Assembly (NCBI GenBank): GCA_037501455.1
Contig: CM074855.1
Span: forward strand, 35,993,001-36,057,000
Source: Lantana camara
Lineage: Eukaryota; Streptophyta; Magnoliopsida; Lamiales; Verbenaceae
Reading direction: 5' to 3'
DNA: 64,000 nucleotides
Each line of letters begins with the position of its first letter. Position 1 is the first letter of the stretch. The notes under the pieces were generated by a model. That model did no database searches and was not told the DNA's origin. It worked only from the letters and a program-made list of their open reading frames with translations. Shown here piece by piece: positions 46,449-57,448 of the stretch. Made by a program: the position numbers and the translations under genes.

Positions 46449-47240
46449 AACCGACGGGATACTCCACGGAAATCCGTCGGAAATATATATAATTAATTTT
46501 TAAATTTTATAATAAAAAAACCGACGGGATTCCGAGAAACAAACCGTCGGAATTGGTTAATTTATATTATATGTATTTTTCCCTTAAATTTTAATTTTAT
46601 TTTTCATTTAAAATCTATTTTAATTTCAATTTTATATTTTATATTCCTAAAAACGGGGAATTTGAGAAAACTCCCCAATTGGGGGGTCAAATTTCTTTTA
46701 GCTCCCTATTTTCAAAAATGATGTATTAAAACTCAAGAATCGTGTATCTAAAACCCCAAATGATGTATTTGAAATATAAGGAAAAAAATCATGTATCTAA
46801 ATCCCAGAATCGTGTATATAAATCCCAGAATCGTGTATCTAAAACCCCAAATGATGTATTTAAAAATGGGGAGCAAACTCAAAATTTTTCAACTCATGGG
46901 GAGTTTTCTCAAAACCCCCCTTTTAAAAAACCGGGAATCCCGTCGGAATTTTTTAACAATACTTTTTAAATTTTATAATAAATAACCAACGGGATTCCGA
47001 GGAAAATCCCGTCGAAAATATTTAATGTCTATTTTTAATTTTATATTTTAAAATATCCAACGGGATTTCCCTCGGAATCCCGTCGAAAATATTTTTAAAT
47101 GTAATAATTTACAAAAACCGACGGGATTTCCCTCGGAATCCCATCGAAGTTATTTAATTTAATATATATTTTTAAAAATCGAAACCCGTCGGAACTCTGT
47201 CGGAATTCCCTCGGATTTCCGAGGGGATTCCAACGGGATA
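46449..47240. repeat. CACTA right subterminal repeats
   Basis: Copies of the CCGACGGGATT...AATCCCGTCGG palindrome lie at about 46449-46481, 46519-46553, 46987-47017, 47048-47090, 47117-47150 and 47178-47240, several with one damaged arm. The array is interrupted by a small foldback insert at 46654-46921. Confidence 0.8.
46654..46921. mobile_element. Small foldback/MITE-like insert
   Basis: Inverted ends CGGGGAATTTGAGAAAACTC at 46654 and the near complement (GAGTTTTCTCAAAACCCC) ending about 46921. The interior consists of repeated strings such as CGTGTATCTAAAACCCCAAA and ATGATGTATT. About 270 bp, no coding capacity, lying inside the CACTA right end. Confidence 0.55.
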
Positions 47241-48330
47241 TTTCCCTCGGAATTTTCTGTCGGAATTTCGGGAATTTCTTGTAGTGTTCTATAAACTCAA
47301 GATTATATTTTAATCCAAACATCTTAGTAATTTATTTTTGAAATAACATGCAATGTGTAACGCCCCGGTTTCCGGATGAACAGGTAAGCACGCCACGTGT
47401 GCGTTTTGAGCGTAGGTTTATTTTATTTCTTTAATTTATAATATATTCTTACGTGGCATTCATATTTTTATAAAATTCATGAAACATTATTTATGTCAAT
47501 TCTTTGAATTCATATCATTGAAAATATTCTTTCATGACACGAAAAATGTTTCTTGCATAAAACAATTATCGAGAGTGGTTTATATTACCAAATTGTCCCT
47601 AGTTAAACGTTTTTAAAAATTCTAGGGACGTAATTGCCAATTCTTTAGGGACTTAATTGATCATATTTTAAAATCTTATCTACTCAATTGCATAGCTTGA
47701 ATTCTTGGAGGATTTAGTGGCAATTAGCTTAATTCACAAAAACCAAGAATGGAATGTAACGGTATAAGCTTCTTCAAGCTTCCTTGATCATTTCTAGCAA
47801 ATATTTCCCAACATATTCATCTCTCTCTCGGTTTCAAAGAAGAGAAAAGGAAGAGTGGATTTTTCCATCAATCATCAAGATTTCAAGAAAGCTTTCAAGA
47901 AATTTGGGAGTGATCATCATCATCATCATCATACTTCTTCATTTCTTTTATTTTCAAGGTTGGTAGCATGGAAGGGATGATTTTGATTGTGTTTGACATG
48001 CTAGGGTTTAGGAATTTCATGTTATATGAATTATGTGTTGTGCAAAGCATGATTAAGTGATCATAGCATGAATTATTGCATGATTTCTAGCTTGAAAAAT
48101 TGAATATTTGGCTTGAATGATCAAGTTGATCATAAGCTTGAAACCTTGGAAATCTTGTTGTTATTGCATGTTTTAGGTGTTTAAGTGTGATATTATTATG
48201 CTATAAGTGTGTTTACATCATATTCCCAGAAATTATTGCATTTGGGGTTCAAAAATGGATTTTTGATGCTTTGTTGAGCCATGGCCGAGAGCTTCCCCTG
48301 TTTCTGCTCTGTTTTTCAGTTGCAGAAGCT

Positions 48331-48558
48331 GGGAACGACCGTTCCCAGCCTCAAGGCTTTGTGGGAACGGGCGTTCCCATTTCTTTTCAAATAAAGGGGC
48401 GGCCGAGCATGGGAACGGCCGTTCCCATTTTGGCCTTGCGCCGGAAGGGCCGTTCCCAGCTCAAAGGCGCGTTTAAAATGGAGAAAACGTTGCCGCGTTT
48501 TCTGGGCAACGGGAACGACCGTTCCCATTTTACAAAGGGACCCGGAACGGCCGTTCCC
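48331..48558. promoter_or_regulatory. Six paired palindromes in element B LTR
   Basis: 16-mers of the form GGGAACG-NN-CGTTCCC start at 48331, 48363, 48411, 48442, 48511 and 48543. The two central bases vary (AC, GG, GC, GC, AC, GC). Spacing within pairs is 32, 31 and 32 bp. The same set is at 55785-56012 in the 3' LTR. Confidence 0.88.
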
Positions 48559-49547
48559 ACCTGGACATGCAGAGCAAAAGTTTCTGCATAAAATTACGAA
48601 ATTAGCCCCTCGATCCGACGACTCCTTTGACCCCGAATTGCTATAATATGTGTTAATATGATGTGAAACGAAATGTTATCATACCACATTGCATTTTCAT
48701 GGTCGTCTCGACATATTTCCGCCGTTCGTCCTATTTTGGTCATTTTAGGTCATGTCTCACGAATGTACATCGTATTTGCACAGGTCACGAGGGCGTGGAC
48801 GGGGAGCAAGCTCCTTAGAACACTCCGTTATTTTATTTTGCAAGTAAAGGTGAGGTTTAGGTTATGGTTATGGAACCCTACCACCCGTACGTGCTATTTT
48901 CGGCCAAAACCTATTATAATTATAAACGTTTTCAAACTTATAAACATTTTCCCAAGCAAGAACGTATTGATTATCATGATTTCAAGCATGTTTGGCGAGT
49001 ACATGATTGCACGTGGGCCCGAGGGTAATTCTTAAGCCAACCGGGAAAGCAAGGGCTGACGGGTAACTCCTGAATTATCCTCACATTGTTGGGATCACCC
49101 CCGAAGCCACTAGGAGATTAGTGGTGGAAGGAGTTCCGTGTCTAGAGGGTCATGTCCTCTACACACACCATGTCGTGGATAGTCGAGCCTTGCAAACTCG
49201 CTATCACCCGGAGGAAGAAGGAGACTGGGGATTAATCCGGCATGTCGGGTTATCCTCGGGTTATTGCATGATTCCAAGCATGAACTTGTTTATGTGAGCA
49301 CTAATTAAATTGTATGATTACGTATTTATCAAGCAAGCACGCATGATCACGTATTGTTCACGATTGGGAGTTCGGTTGGAGATTGCCCTGCTCGCCGGGG
49401 CCACATGTTCATGACATTGACAAGCATGATTAAAATAAACGTGATAAAATGATTGGTTGTAATCTCGGGCAAAGATTAAGTTCTTGAATTGTATGTCTAT
49501 TTTATTCCAAAGTCTTCACCCGAGGCTACAACTTGCATGTGATGTGT

Positions 49548-49589
49548 GTATATATATTTATTGCCCCTCACTCAGTCTTCAGTAGACTG
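49548..49589 (+). promoter_or_regulatory. TATA box and start-site inverted repeat of element B LTR
   Basis: TATATATATTTATT is followed by CCCCTCACT and the inverted repeat CAGTCT-TCAGT-AGACTG (49573-49589). Transcription would be expected to start about here, making the repeat the first structure in the RNA. The 3' LTR copy is at 57002-57043. Confidence 0.55.
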
Positions 49590-49997
49590 ATACTTCACTT
49601 TTCAGGTACCTTTTGGGCGTGGTCGTGCTAGGCGGGAGTTGTTCGAGTCTTGCATTTCCACGGGTCTAGTTCATACCCTTTTTGTATAGCACTTTGAGAC
49701 ATTTCATGTTATGCTAGTTATTGTCACATTTTGAATACTTACTGATGTATGTTATCAAGATATGATAATGTATTGATAGTTAATGGGTACCTATATATAT
49801 GAATGACTTTATTGCTTCCGCTTTTCTGTTCATGTTTATTTTGATTGTTGGGGAGAGTGTCCCGCCTAGCTCGTTATTTTATTGTCACCCGTTCGCTGTG
49901 GTCTTGGTTTATGTATGAACTGTCCATTTCATACATGGATCGAGGCTATAGTGCGGGGGATGTGGCGCCTTGGGGTTTAGGGTGCTACATCTACAGG

Positions 49998-50013
49998 TGG
50001 TATCAGAGCCCGG
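49998..50013 (+). other. Primer binding site of element B
   Basis: TGGTATCAGAGCCCGG lies 8 bases after the LTR, complementary to initiator-methionine tRNA. Confidence 0.92.
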
Positions 50014-50243
50014 TTGCAAAACCGAGGTTCTTGAGTCGTGTCGAGTCAGTCTAGGTCGCACGGCATAGGATTATGTGGTATTTGGGAGTCTGCATTGGGT
50101 TGACTTGCCTGAATTATTTATTCCTTGCATTAATTGAGCTACTTGATCTTCCTTGAACATGTGCTATTTGATAGTATAGAAATTATATGCACACATTTGC
50201 ATTTATTGATCAAGCCATGCATGTTTAGTGATTGAATTTCAGG

Positions 50244-53200
50244 ATGGAGCATGATAGACGTTCCAGTGACCGTTCCTCGAGGCACAGGCATCATCACCGC
50301 CGACATCATCGCCGCGAGAGATCACCACCTCCTCCACCTGATCAGGCACAGCCCCAGGATTTCATGAATGCAGTAGTGGGGCTAATTGATCAGAGGTTAC
50401 AGGAAAGGGTACCTCCACCACCACCACCAGCGCAGGTAGCACCTCCGGAGAACCCCATTTCTGCTATTTTGCGAGAGTTTCAGAATCAGCGTCCCCCGAA
50501 GTTTTATAAGGGCGACGATATACAGGCAGAGATGTGGTTAAAGGAAATTGAAAGGATTTGGCAGCTTATTCCTTGCGACAGTCAGGAGAAGGCTCGTTGC
50601 ACCCTCACTCTTATTCAGGGCGAGGCCTACTCCTGGTGGGAGAGTACTCAGATTGTTCTGGAGGCAGCCGGGACCGAGATTACCTGGGAGGTCTTTGCAC
50701 GGGAGTTCAGAAACAAGTATATTCCTCCAGCTTCCCGTACCCGCAGGTTGAGGGAGTTTACAGAGCTTAAGCAGGGAGGCAGATCCGTGGGTCAGTACAT
50801 CGCCGAGTTCGAGAGGCTTTCTCGCTATGCACCTAACATAGCGAACGATGACTTTCACAAGGCGATGCAGTTTGTTCAGGGGTTGAGGCCGGACATCCAG
50901 GATGCACTGAAAGCAGCTAATACTAGCACCTGGGCAAAAGCTACAGCAAAAGCCCTAAAAGTTGAAGATTCCGATAGTGCTAGGAGGGTTACTCAACGAG
51001 CAGGACAGGCTTCAGGCTCGAGATCAGGTCCGGGGTCGAGCACAGGAAAAAGGCCGATGGTTTACTCTGCACCTCCAGCACAGAGGGACTCTGGGAAGAA
51101 GTTTAAGACTACAGGATCGTCACAGAAGGGTGCAGGGCCGTTACTGAGAGGTTCGAGAGCTCCAGCACCACCCCAGCCACCTCAGAGACCGGGACGTAGA
51201 TGGTGTGGGCAGCCTACGCACACCTATGATAACTGTAGGCGCCGGCTAGGTCTGTGTTTGATCTGTGGGAGTAACGAGCACTTGGTTGACGGTTGTCCGG
51301 ATCGCCAGGATCCACCACCGGCAGGACCGAGGCCACTGGTGAGAGCTCGGGCTTATGCACTCGCGGGAGAGGAGCAGGAGGCTGATATTGACCCCGCTGC
51401 GGTAGTTGAAGGTATTATTTGCATTCATGGCACGAACATCCATACATTATTTGATCCGGGAGCTACACACTCCTTTCTTGCGCACTCTATTGCTATTACC
51501 TCGTCTTTGCCTGCTATGTGTACTTCTGTGCGCTATATAGTTAGTACTCCTTTCGGTAGTAGGCGAGAGACGGATCAGGTTTACAGGGATGTTCCAGTTG
51601 TAATTGAAGGCCGGGAATTTCTGACAGATTTTATTGTTATGCCGATGGAGAGATATGGGGCTATATTGGGGATGGATTGGCTTTACAGACACTGTGCTAC
51701 AATTGATTGCCGGGCCAAGAAGGTTCAGTTGGGTTCAGAGGTTATTACGGGCTATACTTCAAAGACCGTGCCCCTACTTTCGTTTTCAGAGGCTCAGAGA
51801 TTAGTCAGAGACGGGGCTACAGGGTTCATTGCTTATGTTCTAAACAAGCCCAAAGATCAGGTGAAATTAGAGGACACAGAAGTGGTAAAGGAATTTCTTG
51901 AAGTATTTCCAGAGAAGTTGGATTCCTTGCCTCCTGAACGAGAGATTGAATTTGTGATCGATCTTTTTCCGAATGCTGAGCCGTATTCAAAGACTCCGTA
52001 CCGGATGGCTCCAGCCGAGTTGAAAGAATTAAAAGTCCAGCTAGAAGCCTTGTTGGAAGTTGGGTACATTCGGCCAAGTTCTTCGCCGTGGGGAGCACCG
52101 GTGTTGTTTGTCAAGAAAAAGGACGGGACTTTAAGAATGTGCATCGATTACAGAGAGTTGAACCGGATGACTATCAAGAATAAGTATCCCCTCCCACATA
52201 TTGAGGAGTTGTTCGATATACTGCAGGGTTCTAAGGTGTATTCGAAATTGGATTTAAGACAGGGATACTATCAGCTGCGAATCCGAGCAGAGGATATTCC
52301 TAAGACAGGATTCAATACTCGGTACGGGCACTACGAGTTCGTGGTTATGCCATTTGGATTAACTAACGCCCCTGCAGCTTTTATGGATATGATGCACCGG
52401 ATATTCAGGCCTTTCCTCGACAAGTTTGTAGTGATTTTTATCGATGACATTCTGGTTTTCTCAAAAGCAGCCGAGGAGCACGCGGGACATCTCAGGCTCG
52501 TTCTTCAGACTCTGAAAGAGCATCAGTTGTTTGCTAAGTTCAGCAAGTGTGAATTTTGGATCGATCGGGTTTCATTCTTGGGGCATGTGATTTCAGGGAA
52601 AGGGTTGGAAGTCGATCCCTCGAAAATCGAAGCCGTGCTCAAGTGGGAGAAACCAAAGAATGCCTCGGAGGTTAGAAGCTTCTTGGGATTGGCCGGTTAT
52701 TACAGGAGATTCGTTCAGGACTTCTCCAAGATTGCGGCACCGTTAACCCGGTTGACAAAGGGATGTTAAGTTTGTCTGGGACGAGAAGTGTGATCAAAGC
52801 TTTAATTTTCTGAAAGAAAAGTTAGTCTCAGCTCCGGTGTTAACTTTACCCGAGGGTTCAGAGGGATATGCAGTGTACACAGATGCCTCTAAAGAAGGCT
52901 TAGGTTGTGTTTTGACTCAAAAAGGAAAAGTGATCGCTTATGCTTCCCGGAAGCTAAAGGAATATGAAAGGAATTATCCAACACACGACCTAGAGCTTGC
53001 AGCCGTGATTTTTGCTCTCGGGAAATGGAGACATTATCTTTACGGGACTTCCTTTGAGATTTTTACCGACCACAAGAGCCTCCAGTATTTATTCACACAG
53101 AAGGATTTGAATATGAGGCAACGGCGTTGGATGGAAAAGTTGGAAGATTATGATTGCACAATTAAATACCATCCCGGGAAAGCTAATGTGGTCGCCGATG

Positions 53201-54771
53201 CACTTAGCAGGAAGGCGAGTGTATCGAGTTTGGAAATAAAGGAAAGTGAGGAAGTTGCCCCGATTGTGTTAAAGACTCGGGTTTCTAATATCACAATTCA
53301 GCCGGAATTAAAGCATCAGTTATTTGAGGCTCAGAATAGGGATCCGGAAGTGCAGAAGCTTGTAAGTAAAGCTAAGGATGACCCGGAGAGTCCGTTTGGG
53401 TTTGATGAGACCGGATTGCTTCGGTTTAAGAACAGAGTAGTAGTACCTGAAGAATTGAAACGGGGTCTACTTGAAGAAGCTCACAAGTCAGCCTACTCGA
53501 TCCACCCAGGAGGAAATAAGATGTACAAGGATTTGAAACAATATTATTGGTGGAACGGGTTGAAAAGAGACGTGGCAGAATACGTGAAACATTGCTTGAC
53601 TTGTCAGAAAGTGAAAGCGGAGCACCAAAAACCCGCGGGACTTCTACAACCGTTACCTATTCCCGAGTGGAAGTGGGAACAAGTAACGATGGACTTTGTT
53701 TCTGGATTACCGAAGGTTAAAGGCGGGTTTGATGGAATTTGGGTAATCGTGGATAGATTTACAAAGTCTGCTCACTTTCTACCGGTCCGGATGTCCTATA
53801 AGATCCCGAAGTTGGCTGAGATCTATAACAGAGAGATTATTCGACTTCATGGTATTCCGGTGAGCATAGTTTCAGACCGAGACCCGAGGTTCACTTCTAA
53901 GTTGTGGCAGGAATTACAGGCTGTCTTGGGAACGAAACTTAAGTTCAGTACAGCATTCCACCCGCAAACAGACGGTCAGACTGAAAGATTAATCAGGTAT
54001 TTGGAAGATCTTCTTCGGGCTTGCGCGATGGATTTTCAGAACTCGTGGTCAGAACAGCTTCCCTTGATCGAGTTTGCTTACAATAATAGCTTTCAGGCTT
54101 CGATCGGGATGGCTCCTTACGAGTTACTTTATGGAAGAAAGTGCCGATCTCCGTTGTTCTTCGACTTGGAAGAATGGAAATGGTCGAAACAGGAAGGGGT
54201 AAAGAAAGGTGAGAGATTCGACAGGCCTTCCAAAGTCGTTCAAGCTATGATTGAAAAGGTTCAGATGATTCAACAACGGATGAAAGCCGCGCAAGATAGG
54301 CAAAAGAGTTATGCTGATAAGCGCCGAAGAGATCTAGAGTTTGAAGTGGGTGACCGGGTATTCCTAAAGGTGTCACCAAGGAAAGGTTTCACCCGGATCG
54401 GGAAAGGAGGAAAACTTAATCCTCGCTACCTAGGTCCATTTGAGATTCTTGAAAGAATAGGCGAGGTAGCCTATCGCTTGGACCTACCACCGAGTCTTAC
54501 GGGGATTCACAACGTGTTTCATGTTTCACAATTAAGGAAATATTACCCCGATGAGACCACGATTCTCCCCGTGGAAGAAGTTGAACTGGAACCGAATTTA
54601 ACATTTGTTCAGAGGCCGGTTAGAATATTGGATCGGAAATTCCAAGAGTTGAGAAACCGGAGAATTCCCATGGTTAAGGTGTTGTGGAGGAGCGATAAAA
54701 CCGAGGAAGCTACGTGGGAAACAGAGGATAAAATGAAACGGTTCCACCCGGAGTTGTTCGAGCAAGACTAG
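50244..54771 (+). pseudogene. Gag-pol polyprotein of element B, one frameshift
   Basis: ATG 50244 opens 841 codons to a stop at 52769; the second frame continues to 54771. Order: basic Arg/His-rich N-terminus and Pro-rich linker; gag capsid domain (coded about 50440-50940); knuckle region about 51190-51295, where the second knuckle [14 protein letters not shown] is complete but the first ([12 protein letters not shown]) lacks its first cysteine; protease with FDPGATHSF (about 51450); reverse transcriptase with [16 protein letters not shown] and FIDDIL (about 52440); RNase H with YTDAS (about 52855) and TDHKSL; integrase with an HHCC finger (about 53500-53610) and DDE core ([30 protein letters not shown]); then a chromodomain-like end ([15 protein letters not shown]). 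The break lies near 52757-52766 between RT and RNase H and behaves as a net -2 or +1 shift. All catalytic motifs are present, so damage is recent. Confidence 0.93.
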
Positions 54772-54772
54772 A

Positions 54773-54791
54773 GAATCTGGGGACCAGATTC
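54773..54791 (+). other. Hairpin before polypurine tract, element B
   Basis: GAATCTGG-GGA-CCAGATTC starts 2 bases after the pol stop codon. It matches the hairpin of element A at 20960-20978 with two compensated pairs. Confidence 0.75.
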
Positions 54792-54795
54792 TTCT

Positions 54796-54808
54796 AGGGG
54801 GGGGAGAG
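54796..54808 (+). other. Polypurine tract of element B
   Basis: AGGGGGGGGAGAG lies directly before the 3' LTR (starting at 54810), priming plus-strand DNA synthesis. Confidence 0.88.
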
Positions 54809-54809
54809 T

Positions 54810-57443
54810 TGTAACGCCCCGGTTTCCGGATGAACAGGTAAGCACGCCACGTGTGCGTTTTGAGCGTAGGTTTATTTTATTTCTTTAATTTATAATATAT
54901 TCTTACGTGGCATTCATATTTTTATAAAATTCATGAAACATTATTTATGTCAATTCTTTGAATTCATATCATTGAAAATATTCTTTCATGACACGAAAAA
55001 TGTTTCTTGCATAAAACAATTATCGAGAGTGGTTTATATTACCAAATTGTCCCTAGTTAAACGTTTTTAAAAATTCTAGGGACGTAATTGCCAATTCTTT
55101 AGGGACTTAATTGATCATATTTTAAAATCTTATCTACTCAATTGCATAGCTTGAATTCTTGGAGGATTTAGTGGCAATTAGCTTAATTCACAAAAACCAA
55201 GAATGGAATGTAACGGTATAAGCTTCTTCAAGCTTCCTTGATCATTTCTAGCAAATATTTCCCAACATATTCATCTCTCTCTCGGTTTCAAAGAAGAGAA
55301 AAGGAAGAGTGGATTTTTCCATCAATCATCAAGATTTCAAGAAAGCTTTCAAGAAATTTGGGAGTGATCATCATCATCATCATCATACTTCTTCATTTCT
55401 TTTATTTTCAAGGTTGGTAGCATGGAAGGGATGATTTTGATTGTGTTTGACATGCTAGGGTTTAGGAATTTCATGTTATATGAATTATGTGTTGTGCAAA
55501 GCATGATTAAGTGATCATAACATGAATTATTGCATGATTTCTAGCTTGAAAAATTGAATATTTGGCTTGAATGATCAAGTTGATCATAAGCTTGAAACCT
55601 TGGAAATCTTGTTGTTATTGCATGTTTTAGGTGTTTAAGTGTGATATTATTATGCTATAAGTGTGTTTACATCATATTCCCAGAAATTATTGCATTTGGG
55701 GTTCAAAAATGGATTTTTGATGCTTTGTTGAGCCATGGCCGAGAGCTTCCCCTGTTTCTGCTCTGTTTTTCAGTTGCAGAAGCTGGGAACGACCGTTCCC
55801 AGCCTCAAGGCTTTGTGGGAACGGGCGTTCCCATTTCTTTTCAAATAAAGGGGCGGCCGAGCATGGGAACGGCCGTTCCCATTTTGGCCTTGCGCCGGAA
55901 GGGCCGTTCCCAGCTCAAAGGCGCGTTTAAAATGGAGAAAACGTTGCCGCATTTTCTGGGCAACGGGAACGACCGTTCCCATTTTACAAAGGGACCCGGA
56001 ACGGCCGTTCCCACCTGGACATGCAGAACAAAAGTTTTTGCATAAAATTACGAAATTAGCCCCTCGATCCGACGACTCCTTTGACCCCGAATTGCTATAA
56101 TATGTGTTAATATGATGTGAAACGAAATGTTATCATACCACATTGCATTTTCATGGTCGTCTCGACATATTTCCGCCGTTCGTCCTATTTTGGTCATTTT
56201 AGGTCATGTCTCACGAATGTACATCGTATTTGCACAGGTCACGAGGGCGTGGACGGGGAGCAAGCTCCTTAGAACACTCCGTTATTTTATTTTGCAAGTA
56301 AAGGTGAGGTTTAGGTTATGGTTATGGAACCCTACCACCCGTACGTGCTATTTTCGGCCAAAACCTATTATAATTATAAACGTTTTCAAACTTATAAACA
56401 TTTTCCCAAGCAAGAACGTATTGATTATCATGATTTCAAGCATGTTTGGCGAGTACATGATTGCACGTGGGCCCGAGGGTAATTCTTGAGCCAACCGGGA
56501 AAGCAAGGGCTGACGGGTAACTCCTGAATTATCCTCACATTGTTGGGATCACCCCCGAAGCCACTAGGAGATTAGTGGTGGAAGGAGTTCCGTGTCTAGA
56601 GGGTCATGTCCTCTACACACACCATGTCGTGGATAGTCGAGCCTTGCAAACTCGCTATCACCCGGAGGAAGAAGGAGACTGGGGATTAATCCGGCATGTC
56701 GGGTTATCCTCGGGTTATTGCATGATTCCAAGCATGAACTTGTTTATGTGAGCACTAATTAAATTGTATGATTACGTATTTATCAAGCAAGCACGCATGA
56801 TCACGTATTGTTCACGATTGGGAGTTCGGTTGGAGATTGCCCTGCTCGCCGGGGCCACATGTTCATGACATTGACAAGCATGATTAAAATAAACGTGATA
56901 AAATGATTGGTTGTAATCTCGGGCAAAGATTAAGTTCTTGAATTGTATGTCTATTTTATTCCAAAGTCTTCACCCGAGGCTACAACTTGCATGTGATGTG
57001 TGTATATATATTTATTGCCCCTCACTCAGTCTTCAGTAGACTGATACTTCACTTTTCAGGTACCTTTTGGGCGTGGTCGTGCTAGGCGGGAGTTGTTCGA
57101 GTCTTGCATTTCCACGGGTCTAGTTCATACCCTTTTTGTATAGCACTTTGAGACATTTCATGTTATGCTAGTTATTGTCACATTTTGAATACTTACTGAT
57201 GTATGTTATCAAGATATGATAATGTATTGATAGTTAATGGGTACCTATATATATGAATGACTTTATTGCTTCCGCTTTTCTGTTCATGTTTATTTTGATT
57301 GTTGGGGAGAGTGTCCCGCCTAGCTCGTTATTTTATTGTCACCCGTTCGCTGTGGTCTTGGTTTATGTATGAACTGTCCATTTCATACATGGATCGAGGC
57401 TATAGTGCGGGGGATGTGGCGCCTTGGGGTTTAGGGTGCTACA
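54810..57443 (+). repeat. Element B 3' LTR
   Basis: 2634 bp, collinear with the 5' LTR at an offset of 7454 bases with only five substitutions seen. Palindromes start at 55785, 55817, 55865, 55896, 55965 and 55997. Confidence 0.95.
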
Positions 57444-57448
57444 CAATG

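Larger units (their letters stand above)
33895..47286 (-). mobile_element. CACTA (En/Spm) DNA transposon
   Basis: Termini CACTACAAGAAATTCCCG at 33895 and its complement ending at 47286; about 28 of the first 29 terminal bases match. The 3-bp target duplication TTC (33892-33894 and 47287-47289) is perfect. Subterminal repeats built on CCGACGGGATTTCCCTCGG lie at both ends. Inside, on the minus strand, are a TNP2-like transposase region and a TNPA-like gene. Length 13.4 kb, of which 2.8 kb is a later solo LTR. The transposase frames are broken, so it is no longer autonomous, but its ends look intact. Confidence 0.95.
47356..49989 (+). repeat. Element B 5' LTR
   Basis: Starts TGTAACGCCCCGGTTTCCGG and ends TTTAGGGTGCTACA. 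It contains six palindromes at 48331-48558, a TATA-like TATATATATTTATT at about 49548-49562 and the start-site inverted repeat at 49573-49589. The 134- and 120-codon frames inside it (48187, 48673) run across the palindromes and resemble no protein. Confidence 0.95.
47356..57443 (+). mobile_element. Gypsy element B: young chromodomain-type (Tekay/Del-like) retrotransposon
   Basis: Two LTRs of exactly 2634 bp (47356-49989 and 54810-57443), perfect target duplication CAATG (47351-47355 and 57444-57448), primer site at 49998, polypurine tract at 54796-54808, and gag-pol between. By eye the LTRs differ at five positions only (48066, 48497, 48574, 48584, 49034), all transitions. The order PR-RT-RH-IN with a C-terminal chromodomain-like segment marks a chromovirus. 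One frameshift in pol is the only coding damage noticed. It inserted 70 bp beyond the CACTA element. Confidence 0.96.

Noticed and set aside
48331..48558. Possible CRISPR-like array (short palindromic repeats with spacers)
   Set aside because: Plant LTR context, 16-bp repeats with variable centres, paired rather than uniform spacing, no cas genes.
48187..48591. 134-codon frame repeated in both LTRs of element B, looking like a conserved protein with repeated GTAVP-like units
   Set aside because: It is duplicated only because the LTRs are duplicates, and the repeated residues are translations of the GGGAACG palindromes. No protein family resemblance.
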